This document shows positions 44,893-55,822 of a stretch of 64,000 nt of DNA, one piece after another. Numbering within the stretch: the stretch's first letter is position 1; every line of letters starts with the position of its first letter. Source of the DNA: Albifimbria verrucaria (Eukaryota > Ascomycota > Sordariomycetes > Hypocreales > Stachybotryaceae). Location: NCBI GenBank assembly GCA_020081605.1, contig JAHREC010000011.1:1-64000 (forward strand), written 5' to 3'. Below the pieces are notes generated by a model. That model had not been told where the DNA came from and did no database searches. It worked only from the letters and a program-made list of their open reading frames with translations. Position numbers and translations under genes: made by a program.

Positions 44893-46798
44893 TCAGACAT
44901 AGCTCGGTGCACTTCTGAGGATCAAAGGATTCCCCGACATTATGCCATGGATATATGCATCCCCTACCAAAGACCAATTGGAATCATCGGCAGGACGTAG
45001 CAAGAGGGGTTTGAAACCGCCTCGAACAAGAGCAACTCGATCGCCGGCCCGGGATTGTTGATTGGAGGCAACCCTATATAGCCTTGACGCGTTCGGAAAA
45101 CTACTTGATTCGTCATTCCGCTCATAATCAGACCAAACAGCTCTGGTACGTTAATATCATGAGTCAATGGAAGCGGGATAAGACGAGAAAGCTTTATTGC
45201 AATCCAAAGTCCACGGGGGACCGCCCAATCCGGGAGTTTGCCAAGCTTGAGATGCAGGTGGATATTCTAAGAAGAGTCTTGGTCACAGCATGCAATTCGC
45301 CCGCAGGCTGGCCCAATGTGTCGCCCAATAGAATGGTGTGAATGAAGGCATCGAGGTAGCCTTCTCCTGTATATGTGTAGACGCTGCCTGGCCGAAGCTG
45401 CCACAGCTGGGCTGCTTCATGCAGGCCCTTCATAAGCAGCAAGCTGCGCTCCTGGAACGACAAGTTGCTATATGTCGACATGAACTGGGATGTATTAAAA
45501 AATCTCCAGACTTGACTATTTCATCGTGCAGAAAACCGCTGAGCTTGAGCACTTTCCCATCAATTGCATAAACCTTAGGCCATTCATCCGCCCTGCATGC
45601 ATTGTATTTACTGTATGCCCCAGACTCGTACTCCTGATCCAGGGTGATAACAGCATTTTCGTCACTAACATCTGGGTCGTTCCAGTCAATCACCCAGGAC
45701 GGGAGGTTGCAGGTATTATCCATGTGGGGCTTCACTTTGTTGCCGTGAGATAGAATATAAAACTTTGGATACTTCTCAAGAAACTTCTCTGTAACCTGCT
45801 GGTATAAAGCAGATGTGTCGACGCGGTAGTCGGGCGTGATGAACAACTGCGATGCTTGGTGTCTTCTATGTTTCGTCAAGCTCAACAGTGCGTATATCTT
45901 ATCTCGAGGATCACTAGCTTTGGCCGATCTATTGGCGCATAGGAGCCACGCCATCCCCAGACCCTCTTCGTTGTCTCCGTGATTGTAGTAGGCACTGGTC
46001 CTTGCCAGAGCAGCTACTCGGTGCATATTGGCCAACTGCTCCATGCTGTCTGATGCCATGAACACCTGGAGGATACCCGTCCGCATGGAAAAAAGATGGC
46101 CAGGGTAACATCAGACCATGCCAACGTGACGTTGCCATAATATAGCCAGCTTCGGTTGTGGGCCAAAACAACCTCTTGGATGATCCAGACACGAGCAAAC
46201 CATGGTCTCTGCAGCAGCCGCACAAGAAGCGCCCACTGGCCGACCAAATCGGCTTTTTGGTCATCTCGTCCAAGATTTTGAGCCAGATGGGAGATTGAAG
46301 GTCATAAACATCCTCGAGTGGCACATTAAGCTGTTCCGAACATGTGGCCGCCAACATGGTCAGTTTTGAGATAAGATTGGCCGTCAGGAGCATGTCTTCA
46401 GTGGTCAAACCTAGCCAGACTTTAACCTTGTGGGCCTGCCTGTATATTCTATCCATGAGCGGGACCTGTTCGTTCTTCTCATTCAAGTCATCCTGATTGA
46501 TACATATTGCATCTACCCACAGCACTGTAACTTTGTCTGGTTTGCGAAACCGATACAGCGCATCACGAAGATTCTCGGTTATCAGAAGTAGCTTCCCATT
46601 ACACAGGATCCGATGGGAAGGTTCCTGGCCTCCCCAGCAATAGGAGATGGCATTATAGAGTGGCTGGGTGGGGAGAGAAACGTGTCGCAGTTCACATGAC
46701 AGTGGTGATTGATCTTTCCCAGGATGAAGGTCAATCAGCCGAATGTCACCAGTCTGGCTGGATCCGTGCAATGGAATATCGTATGAAAAGATATCCAT
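44893..46798 (-). CDS. HET-domain (heterokaryon incompatibility) protein, frame-broken
   Basis: From ATG 46798 (MDIFSYDIPLHGSS) the protein shows HET-domain signatures in order: YNAISYCWGG, LRDALYRFRKPDKV, LWVDAICINQDD, VPLMDRIYRQAHKVKVWLG and, after a frame change near 46.25 kb, PWFARVWIIQEVVLA. The middle contains DPRDKIYALLSL, typical of the region after the domain. The C-terminus (QVVFRTRQGYIGL, LLLRPADDSNWSLVGDAYIH) reaches a stop at 44893. About 620 residues. HET proteins cause programmed death of fused incompatible cells. Frame changes near 46.25, 46.08, 45.45, 45.2 and 45.0 kb separate coherent blocks. It sits between the two PKS genes, reads against them, and is probably unrelated to the metabolite. 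Confidence 0.82.
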
Positions 46799-47564
46799 GT
46801 GCAGAAGTTCCAAGATGCAAACGTTGGCTTTTAAACCCCTATTAATGGTTGCAACAGGCAAAGAAGGACTTGAAAGAAAGAGAAACAAAAAGACCCTCAT
46901 AAAACAGTGGATTTAAAGAAGTGGGGTTGAGTAAGATAGGGTGATATTGGCTTAGGTTAACTAGCCCGTCCCTTAGTGGAGCAAATTAATCCACAACGGG
47001 ACTTAAAAGATACCCCGCAGAAATAATATTGATGATATATGCTTCGGAGAAGGCTTGGCTCATAACGCCAGCATCTATCACATCCTCTTGCATCGAGGTT
47101 CAGAGTTTCGTAAAGCATGGATTAAATAATCGCTAATGTTATGCATATAGTAAGTTTGTCCAATCAGCATATCCTCTAGTATAAATCTCCCGGAGTAGAA
47201 GGTATCTTTCTACAGTCCGGTGGCTCACCGTTTTTATTCCGGCTGGGCGACAGGCTTAACTTCTCAACGCCAAACCCATGTTTCTTCAATAATTAGGGTG
47301 CTTTTACTCACAGCATATCCTAAAAACACCAGATCCTTTCGTATAAACTTCCCTTATAGGAGGTGTCTTTCTACAGCTGTGTGGCTCATTGTTTTCCTTC
47401 TGATACCCAAATCCAGTTTATCCAACCACAATCGGTCTTTTATACCCGGTAGGTTGAGAGCTTTATTCAATTCGCATATTGTCGCAGAACTTGGACCGAG
47501 CAAAGCACCGGCGGTGAACGTACTATTGGTGCAAAGAAGAGCTTAATCATATTCTGTGTGATTT
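46799..47564. other. Intergenic with a diverged tandem duplication
   Basis: Bases from about 47165 (cagcatatcct...tataaat...tctttctacag...ggtggctcac) recur in diverged form from about 47308 (cagcatatcct...tataaac...tctttctacag...tgtggctcat). The unit is about 145 bases. The open plus-strand frame over it has no recognisable domain. Confidence 0.55.
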
Positions 47565-47905
47565 TTACATTTTTGAAAATATTATATTTAAATTAATATA
47601 AATTTATAAAATAATTAAACATTATATATTGTATCTTTTTAAATAATTATAATTATTATAAAAGCTTTTAATATAAATATTTTTATATATAAGTCTTTCT
47701 ATATTTAATAAAAAAATATAAAATATATTTTATAAAATAATAAAATAAAAATATATAAACTTAAAAAAAAAAAATAATAAATTTAATTAAATAATAAATT
47801 AAATTAAAAATAAAATTAATAAAATTAAAAAGATTTAATAAAAATATAAATAATTTATTAATTAAAAAAACTTATTATTTAATTTTATAAAATATATATC
47901 TTAAG
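47565..47905. other. AT-rich block, RIP-like
   Basis: About 340 bases of nearly pure A+T with no open frame and sharp edges. It marks the left side of the NR-PKS gene group. Confidence 0.8.
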
Positions 47906-48523
47906 CTAGTTACTAAGAAAACCATTCTAGCTAATCATGCTACCGCTCACTCCCATGGCTAAACCAACCGTACCCCAGTGCGACAGTCCGAGTAGTGGCC
48001 CACATCCACCATGCGAAGCTCCAGTCGCTCAGGTACAGGAAGCACCCGGCATATTTTCCGTCAGATCGGCCCCATGTCTCTCTTCCTCTGCAGCTCGGAC
48101 TCATGCTCAAAATCTTCACACTGTATTGAAGGATCAGTGGCGGTAATTTCATGCAGGACATGCGTCCAATAAGGCATCGGCACCATGCGATGCGTGTGAA
48201 TTTCCCGTTGCATTTGCTTATCAAACACCTGTCGACTTTTCCGAGGCCAAACCCTCTGGCCAAGAAAGAGTACGGACACAGAAAATCGAAATGTCTTATG
48301 AAGCCAGTCACTGCGCATAACCATCACTATAGCCCACCGGTCGATGTTAGCAAGCCCGGTTTCGAGAGGGATGATATAAAAAAAAAAAAATCAAGTGAGT
48401 CTATAGATTCGGACGAGGCGTTTATTGAACGAGGGAGCGGAGATCATCAGTATTACATGATTTATACCCGGCCTGTGGAGACGCCACATTTGAAGCTGAA
48501 TAGCACGACATCCACCCTTTACG
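47906..48523. other. Intergenic, no gene recognised
   Basis: Overlapping frames on both strands, none with a recognisable domain. A run of twelve A lies at 48377-48388. Confidence 0.4.
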
Positions 48524-50157
48524 ATGGCGCAAGACGCTCAGAGTGTCACAACAGCCATTGAAGCTGCCAGTTTCAACGAGTTTATCAATGTGGTCAAATT
48601 ATTTCTCGAGGACGCAAATCTCGCGCCTATGGGACCAATGTCTCTAGAGATAAGCCGCGCCGCAGAGCACAGCTGCGCCCCGTTACGCGCAAAGCTTCGT
48701 GTCGAGGCGGATCTTAGGTCTGGACTGCGCGCCCAGACAGTTTGCCCTTCGCTCTCACTGACTTTACCCTACTATGTAGCATCGTGACACCACCGCCTGA
48801 CACTACACGCGCTTTTGACGCAGTCGCGTCTATGCATCCACCCAATGCTGACTGCGTCCGCATACCTGCAGTGTCTTGCGACACGTTTCCTGTACGAAGC
48901 TCCCACGCCCCAAAAGACTTCCTTTGCTTGTAGTGACTGTCGGGGTGATGAATCATAGGTCGAAATCGCGACTGATGTGTATCTGCCAACTGGGACGATT
49001 GACAACCGCCTAATGAATGCTAGAAACTGTGTGTTTCCGACTCGACTTATTTCGCTGTCTTGTCAAAATGCTAACATGTCAGACCGCAATCTCGACTCCT
49101 TGGCTGGGACGAGAGGTAGGCTCGAGAGCTGGTTAACCCACGATGCACAGCTGGATGGACCGACCTTGTTGAGCGAGCTTGATTTCCAATCTTCTCAGGC
49201 GCCTTTGATGGTCGACTTGGCGGGAGAAGCCCCATTTTCAGCACCACCGCCCACCAAGTGGATAGTGTCCAACCGCCACTGTCCAAAGCCCCAAAGGCTT
49301 CGAGAAAGGGCCAAATATCCAAGAAACAAAAGATAGTTTGGCAGATACCCGCCGAGGAGGTCCTCAGGGAGACTACCTGAACTACCTCGAGATTGAGATG
49401 CCCCGTTGGGCAAATGGCGGGCTGGGGCGGCCGGCGGTCTCTGAACCGCTGGCTTCGCACACGTCTATGGCTTTTCTAAATCTTGAGCTTGCCTACTTGC
49501 TTGTCTGCGCACTGAACGTGCAAATTGATGACGGCGCCATACGCAAGCGGATGGCGCTCATCCAACTCAATGTCGAGTACACGCGTGCCTGTAATACACC
49601 TTACAGCGGAAATGACAGAGCCTTGAATGCAGTCGGCCGCAGCGACGCCTCGCTCGTCATTGACAACATCCTCGAGAACATGCACCAGGGTTGGGCTACC
49701 TTCGAAGAGTCCTCCCGCTCGACTCTGAGGGCTCGCTTTCATAACCAGAAGCGCCACGGTAAACGATGGGCAATTTTAGCGGATACCCTGGGGCCCAGTA
49801 TCCTCTTCCTCTGCTCTCCCGGCTTGGTGCGAATGGTGTGAGTCTAGCCAGCCTGATCCTTGCTTGCCAACTCGGGGAAAAATCAAATAGAATAATTGCT
49901 TACTGCAGCTACACAGGAAAGACACAAAAGTTACCTTTAACATGCTTGAGGACGTTGCGAGAACAGCCCGCTGTGTGCCCCGCATTGCCTGTGTTCTCGA
50001 TGCTGTGAACCCTCTCGCAGATGCGCTGTTGAAAGATAGGCCTGTTTCTTATTCCGAGACGGGCGGCGTAATGGAGAGGTTGCTGAGCATGCCCACAAAC
50101 AGCTCACAGAGTGGCTTGAGTTATACTGGATCCGGCTCGGCCATGGATGCCGACTGA
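48524..50157 (+). CDS. Unrecognised fungal protein, frame-broken
   Basis: Several plus-strand blocks appear to form one gene. The first starts at ATG 48524 (MAQDAQSVTTAIEAASFNEF). A probable intron ends at 49082 (branch tgctaac, acceptor cag). The best block (49338-49841) reads LNLELAYLLVCALNVQIDDG and KRWAILADTLGPSILFLCSP, and after a frame change near 49.85 kb continues ARCVPRIACVLDAVNPLADA to a stop at 50155. The composition is that of a real, mostly helical soluble protein, but I recognise no domain. It stands next to the prenyltransferase, convergent with it, and could belong to the NR-PKS cluster. Membership and exon structure are uncertain. Confidence 0.45.
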
Positions 50158-50520
50158 TGGCAATGGGATTTGCGAAACGGTATGTGCACGTGCAAGTGGC
50201 TCTACCCTACAACAGGTGTGTACTCTGTAGACTAACCCTATATAGTAACCAGTTAGAATTGTCGTTACACGCACTTTTGTTTTGCTCGAGAATAGGAAGA
50301 GGTCAATTTGAGGAAGGACAGATTGTTAGCATAGGATTCCGTGCAACCTCTATGCAGGCCACCGATAAATCGCAGCGCAATTACAGTTTTACGCACGCCA
50401 ATATATTAGCACTATCATGTTGTGGTGTAGTTTGGTCTGGGAATAGAAAAATGAAACACGACGAATGAATGTGCGGCATTGTACGAATATTACCACGAGG
50501 CATGCTGTCCTCTATGCCTT
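50158..50520. other. Convergent intergenic spacer
   Basis: About 360 bases between the 3' ends of the unrecognised gene and the prenyltransferase. No feature is seen. Confidence 0.4.
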
Positions 50521-51602
50521 TTAGTCAGCAGAAGCTCGGACGGGAGGCTTGTTACCTTGCTCATCTCGATCTCTCAGCTCACTCAGCTTAACATCTCTAT
50601 GGAAGAAAAGTGAAAAGAATGCAGTACTCCTCTCAAGCATGACTAGTCTGTTACCTATAAGTTTAAACGGTTTATGGGATCTAACAGGTTTAAATACATC
50701 AAGTTGAGGCCATAGGGAGCCAACCTTTTGCAGAACCTCGGCAAGGTCCCCAACGTAGTTCGCTTCGGCCTTCATATATTTCTTATTCCCGATTCCATAG
50801 GACCAAGCCACGTTTCTTGTGTAAACCTTATTAAGGCAAGGCGCTTCCTTAAAGAAGGTCTTCATCCGATCATTGATCTCGGGCATTGCGTCTTTGGGCA
50901 GACGCAAGGCGTAGAAAGCCACACGTGTGATTTTCCCAGTGTTGTAGTCCATGGTGACAGCGAAAGCAAACCCTGTGGGATTCAGGTACTCTTGCATATC
51001 CTGGAACTCCTGCTCTGTGGGTGGACTGCATTGGGCGAGTGCGGTGTAGCTGGCCGCCTGGGATTCCGTGATTGGTCCTGGCGCCGTGAAGTAGAGATTC
51101 ATGGTTTCACCGTCATAGTCCACGGCCAGAAACCGCACAATTTTCAGCCCAAGACGGTGAAATTCAGGCAGATGAGAGCGCACGACTTCTGGAACTTCCT
51201 GTGCGTTGATAATGTCATCGACAGGTCGTTGGCCGTTCAAGTTCACCCACGTCTTGGCCAGGCCTTCCTTGGGGTGGAAGTCGCACCATTGCTGTGTATC
51301 TCCGTTGAACAAGGCGCTCCAGCAAGTCACCAGCCGTGCCATTTTGTTGTCCGGAGCGAGGAGACCGGCATCACTGGCGATTTTGACAGTGTCGAGCCGG
51401 CGCAGCAGGTAGAATCGGTAGTTCAGCACATCGTTGGGCCGGTTGGTGGTACGCCAGATAACAGTACTATTCTTGAAGCATTCGTCGAAAGTGTCCAAAG
51501 CTCTTTGGATGGCGGGTTCCAAGTACGGGGCTTCAATGGCATCGGCCGTTTTTTGAAGTCGGTCAGAAACTGCGACTGCGAAAACTTGTCGACGAGGGCC
51601 AT
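50521..51602 (-). CDS. Aromatic prenyltransferase, NphB/CloQ (ABBA-fold, Orf2) type
   Basis: The 333-codon frame, plus a short N-terminal part in another frame from ATG 51602 (MALVDKF), gives about 360 residues. It follows the pattern of the small soluble ABBA prenyltransferases: RFYLLRRLDTVKIASDAGLL, WCDFHPKEGLAKTWVNL, a central VDYDGETMNLYF strand, NPTGFAFAVTMDYNTGKI and NVAWSYGIGNKKYMKAEANY. Members from bacteria and from Botrytis/Sclerotinia-type fungi attach dimethylallyl or geranyl units to electron-rich aromatic rings, without the DDxxD motif of membrane prenyltransferases. The N-terminal frame change lies at AAAA 51581-51584. The gene is divergent from the methyltransferase across 613 bases, which suggests shared control. 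The likely substrate is the NR-PKS aromatic or an anthranilate-type ring. Confidence 0.82.
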
Positions 51603-52215
51603 TCTATAGTATCGGAAACGACGAAATCAATATCCAAGCTACAGGGTAACAAGCCTGCTATATCTTAACACCTGGATGAATCTAATCTGGGGCTGATATA
51701 TGGGAACTAAATACTGACTCTTTGCGTGACAGTTAGCTATATCGAGGATTGCTTCAGCGTTGACATACGAGAAACATCTATCCTAATCGTTGATAGTATC
51801 CACACTTCCTGGTTCAGCAGAGCTCTACCAATTCCACATAGGTTAGTACCCATGTGGAAATTGTGGTGCTATTTTGTGGCTTGTACAATTGTCCTGAGAC
51901 TCATGCAATGCAATCCTGCGCAATTTGTTGATTTTGAATCAACGAAATACTCAATTTGTTAGGCCAAGTGCCGATCAATCCTGGTGTGGCGACCGGTGAA
52001 CAGACTATGCTCCTGACCCAGTTCTAGTCCAGGATAAGTGTTTTAGGTGTTTCTTTCCACTTCCATGGCCTGTCAACACATTTTCTATATGAACGAATGC
52101 GAAAGTAGCAATCACTGTGACTGATGTCTTTACGTCTTCAGACACCAAGCCCGATGTGCTTGCTGCCTGCTTCCCGCCTTCCCTGCCAAAGACCTCCTGT
52201 CAAACTCCTGAAACA
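51603..52215. promoter_or_regulatory. Divergent promoter region, prenyltransferase / methyltransferase
   Basis: A 613-base gap between the start codons of two divergent tailoring genes, probably a shared regulatory region. The word tctcgacg-type site of a zinc-cluster factor was not seen. No open frame looks real. Confidence 0.5.
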
Positions 52216-53321
52216 ATGGCTCAAGAAAATGATGAGTATTGGCTCACGACGACAAGCCATGCAAGTGCCCGGTATGCTCCTCTCCCGCTCACTGCGAGTC
52301 AATGCTAAGGTTGGCAACGCTAGACTGAATTTGCAGCATTATTGGAGCCAACTGTCTTGTGGTTATCTCATTCACCCCGATATACCAGTTGATGCCAACG
52401 CCAAGCTTTTGGACATCGGAACAGGGACCGGGTATTGCCCTCCTCACCCATACCCCCTGCACCACCAACCTTCATTGAGCAGCTTACACGGGCATTATGC
52501 GCTGATCCACCGTAAAAGGATATGGCCAGTTTCGTTATCCACCACTTTGCCGCCGACTGTGCAATTGGATGGACTCGACATCACCGATGCTCAGTTCCCT
52601 GCGAAAGAGTGGCTTCCTGCCAACGTGATGCTTGATACCTGGGATGCATTCAGCCAAGTTCCCGAGACCCTTATAGGAAATTACGATATTATCAACATAC
52701 GATATATTGCGCTCGTACTCCGGGAAAATAATTTCCCCACCCTGCTACGGAATCTCGTCTCACTCCTCAGTAAGTGATGCACCACAGCTGTGCTATACCT
52801 ATGTTGGCACGATCTGACAATTTCGAAAGAGCCTGGGGGTATCTTCAGTGGATCGAAGTCAACATCCCTGAGCAGAAGATCGTATCTGTGTCACAGAACG
52901 CCCCTGCCGAAACCACTTTGAGCTTTAGCGAGAATGGAAAGAAGGCCATTGCTACGTTGAGGGTCGATTTCAAGTCAGCCATATCTTGCAGCCCACCTAC
53001 GCGGTTGTAGTGCATCGCTTGTACTAATAACTCCAACAGGTGGCTCCCGAACTCCCAAACACTCTCTCATCTTTAGGACTGGTCAACGCTCGCCAGTTCA
53101 AACCAGACCCAATCCCTGCCCTGCGCTCCATGTCCTCCCACTTAGCAATTGGAGGTTGGGAGGAGTTTAGCTATGGGGTGTTGGACAAACGTGGACCTCA
53201 CCCGATCCTCGGAAGTGGAGAGGATCTGCGCAAAGTTATCCGCCAAGTGCGCAGAAATATTGAAGCTGGTGACGCTATTGAGCAGTTTCAATATGTGACA
53301 ATTGCTCAGCGGTCTGTCTAA
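52216..53321 (+). CDS. SAM-dependent methyltransferase (LaeA/UMTA-like class)
   Basis: ATG 52216 opens MAQENDEYWLTTTSHASAR, the usual start of this fungal family. Introns: about 52258-52310 (gtatgc, acceptor gctag), 52431-52518 inside the SAM motif, 52769-52831 and one near 52965-53039. Joined, the protein carries HPDIPVDANAKLLDIGTGTG (SAM-binding motif I), LDGLDITDAQFPAKEWLP (motif II region), PGGYLQWIEVNIPE and a C-terminal GWEEFSYGVLDKRGPHPIL. About 280 residues. Family members methylate oxygen, nitrogen or sulfur of secondary metabolites, though some act as regulators. The position between prenyltransferase and kynureninase supports a tailoring role. The exon 4 acceptor is uncertain. Confidence 0.8.
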
Positions 53322-53888
53322 CAGCGCTTCGCGGTATTGTAGAGCAATTTCATTGGCGGTCTTTACACACCACATCCATAGTCATAGTCGAGCAGCAATA
53401 AGGAGGAGCCCTTACTGGTGATAGCCATCCATCAATTCTGGGTGCATAAGCACGGGCAAATGATGAACACGTCACAGCATAACTCAACGAGCAATCGCTC
53501 AAGGCACAAAAACTTTTCATGCCGTCTCCAACAGCTTCCCATTTTCTCTCGCCTCACGGCCATGAATCAAAGCTCGAACAATGGCTGGCATTCTGTCAAT
53601 ATTCTTGATACTAGTTCCACGCGTGCTCTGCTCTGTAGTCAGGAATGGCGGTAGATTGCTTGAATCCCGCGGTATATCCATTCGCACGCCATTGCGTTAA
53701 CGTATTGCTCATAGTTGGAGATATATCCATTATTGGCTATGAAAGTGGCCGTGCACAGTGTTTTCGTGTTGATGCCATCTAATAAGCGTTGGACCCTTGT
53801 GGCATTGACAAGGCATAAAACGGACATGCTGACCTTGACGAGGTCCCAAATCACATTTCACCACACAATCAATGTACTAGAAGAAAGG
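53322..53888. other. Intergenic, promoter of the kynureninase
   Basis: About 570 bases between two genes on the same strand. No supported open frame; nothing distinctive seen. Confidence 0.4.
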
Positions 53889-55457
53889 CATGTCCTTGGA
53901 TCCTGACTTTGAATATTTCCCGAGCGAGAATGTGCTCAACTCTTGGACGCCCAAAACCCTCTGAGAGGATTTCGAGAGCAGTTCAACATTCCGAGCAAGG
54001 CGAACCTGAAAGCCGCTGAGCTACTGTCAGGAGGTACAAGCATTTTATTTCGAAGATTCTCTAGCCAATCACTGTCGAGTATTGACTTGGAGTAGTCACA
54101 GACTCCGACAATGACCACCACTTGGCCATCTACTTCTGTGGCCACCAGATAGGCCTGCAACCTCGGCAGACCCCGCTCTTCGTGAAGCAGCACTTGGAAA
54201 CATGGGCCACTCAGGGCATGTTTGGTTTAGCAAAGAAGATTCACGGTTCTAACCTGCCCACATGGGGCGAAGCAGACCGAGTGGCAGCCGAATTGATGGC
54301 CCCTGTGGTCGGAGGGTTACCGCACGAGGTGTCCGTAATGGGTGGCTTGACGAACAACTTGCACATTTTGATGTCAAGCTTCTACCGACCCCAGGGGTCC
54401 GCACCAAGATTATCACCGAGAAGGAGAACTTCTCCAGCGACTATGTAGGTAACGAGGCTCGACCAATGCCGTGGCACATGTACGCTAATATGGCCTCGCA
54501 CTACACAGTACGCAGTACAGTCTCAAATCCAGCTGCATGGACTAGATATGCAGAGTAACATGATCCTGATTGAACCAGAGCCTGAACTCATGCCACCACT
54601 ATCCACGTCGAGCATCTTGAAGGTGATTGAAGAGCATGGCTCCTCTACTGCCTTGCTGTTGCTTTCCGGGGTGCAGTATATCAGTGGCCAGGTCTTGGCC
54701 ATGCAACAAATCACAGCCTACGCTCATGAATTGGGCATCGTGGTTGGTTTGGACCTGGCACACGCAGTGAGCAACGTCGAACTTGACCTACACGGCTGGG
54801 GAGTGGATTTCGCAGCGTGGTGTAACTACAAGTACATGAACGCTGGCCCTGGCGCGATCGGCGGCCTCTTTGTGCATGAGAAACACGGCCGAGTAGATCA
54901 TACCAAGGGCATTGAAGGATACCGCCCGCGCCTGGCTGGCTGGTGGGGCAATGATCTAAGCACCCGCTTCAAAATGGAAAGCAGTTCGTGGGCCATCCTG
55001 ATCCTACCATTGTGCATCGCTTACCCCTGGTTCCAGCATTCGTTCCATGCGCAGGAGCGGCAGGGTATCAACTCTCCAACGCTTCCGTGATGGATACCGC
55101 TGCATTGATAGCATCGCTCGACATCTTCCGACAGACCGACATGTCTACGGTACAGCGCATCTCCGGGCGGCTTACGGGCTACCTCGACTACTTGCTCAGG
55201 CAGATGGAGTACAGACCGTTTGACATTATGGTTTCCAATACTGCAGAGCGTGGGGCTCAATTGGCGCTCAGTTTTCACAGCAGATCTGTACTGGACCGGG
55301 TGACGGCAGGTCTGCGAGAGAAAGGCATAATCGTTGCCCAGAAGGAACATGTAATGCGGGTGGCACCTGTTCCCTCTACAATACCTTCCTCGAAGTATGG
55401 ATATTCGTACAGGAAGTAAGCAAGTTATTATCATCGGAAAGCCTTATCCTTGGTTGA
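53889..55457 (+). CDS. Kynureninase-like PLP enzyme, frame-broken
   Basis: Starts at ATG 53889. After a frame change at CCC 53918-53920 the N-terminal family motif LLDAQNPLRGFREQFNIPSK appears, then IYFCGHQIGLQPRQT (family: YLCGNSLGLQP), TNNLHILMSSFYRP (NLHLL..FYRP), GLDLAHAVSNVELDLHGWGV with the PLP-binding Asp, and WCNYKYMNAGPGAIGGLFVH with the PLP Lys. GYQLSNASVMDTAALIASLD and a C-terminal block end at 55457. Kynureninase cleaves kynurenine or 3-hydroxykynurenine to anthranilate or 3-hydroxyanthranilate plus alanine. About 460 residues. His replaces Asn in the usual GNSLG motif. Frame changes near 54.1, 54.4, 54.53, 55.0 and 55.38 kb. A copy beside an NR-PKS suggests a pathway-specific role rather than NAD biosynthesis. 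Confidence 0.85.
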
Positions 55458-55822
55458 GAGTGGCCAGGGCCCTAGAGCAAATCAACCTCCCGACCCCAGG
55501 CTTTTTGCCCTCCGAGGAAAAGAGGGTGGGGAGGGTGTGAGCTGCCTCCTTTGTTCAGATAAGTCCCTGAGCCACAATAAGGCATAGGTACATGGCATTG
55601 TATCAATGTTTATTGCAGGAGTTTATTTAGGACATAGAAAACTACAACTTATTACAGCCACGCAACGGTCTCGGTTCCGACATCTCGTCGTAGTTGTATC
55701 GCAAGGCAAGGCAGGATTCTAAAAGTACTGCCACTCCCCTCGCTGGGCTGTCAAGGTGATTATAGAAGCTCCATTCACAACTTGTTCAGTCTTTCGTCGA
55801 ACCTCGCCCAAGCACTATTGCA
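55458..55822. promoter_or_regulatory. Spacer and probable promoter of the NR-PKS
   Basis: 365 bases between kynureninase and NR-PKS, both on the plus strand. A pyrimidine/purine-rich patch lies at 55490-55530. No open frame of interest. Confidence 0.4.

Noticed and set aside
50521..51602. DMATS-type indole prenyltransferase
   Set aside because: Length (about 360 residues) and motifs such as VDYDGETMNLYF fit the shorter NphB/CloQ group better than the 400-450-residue DMATS family.
50728..51609. 293-codon plus-strand frame
   Set aside because: It is the antisense shadow of the prenyltransferase, whose reverse-strand protein shows clear family motifs.
53945..53965. In-frame TGA early in the kynureninase as a nonsense mutation
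   Set aside because: Once the frame change at 53918-53920 is allowed, the family motif LLDAQNPLRGFREQFNIPSK reads straight through and the TGA is out of frame.
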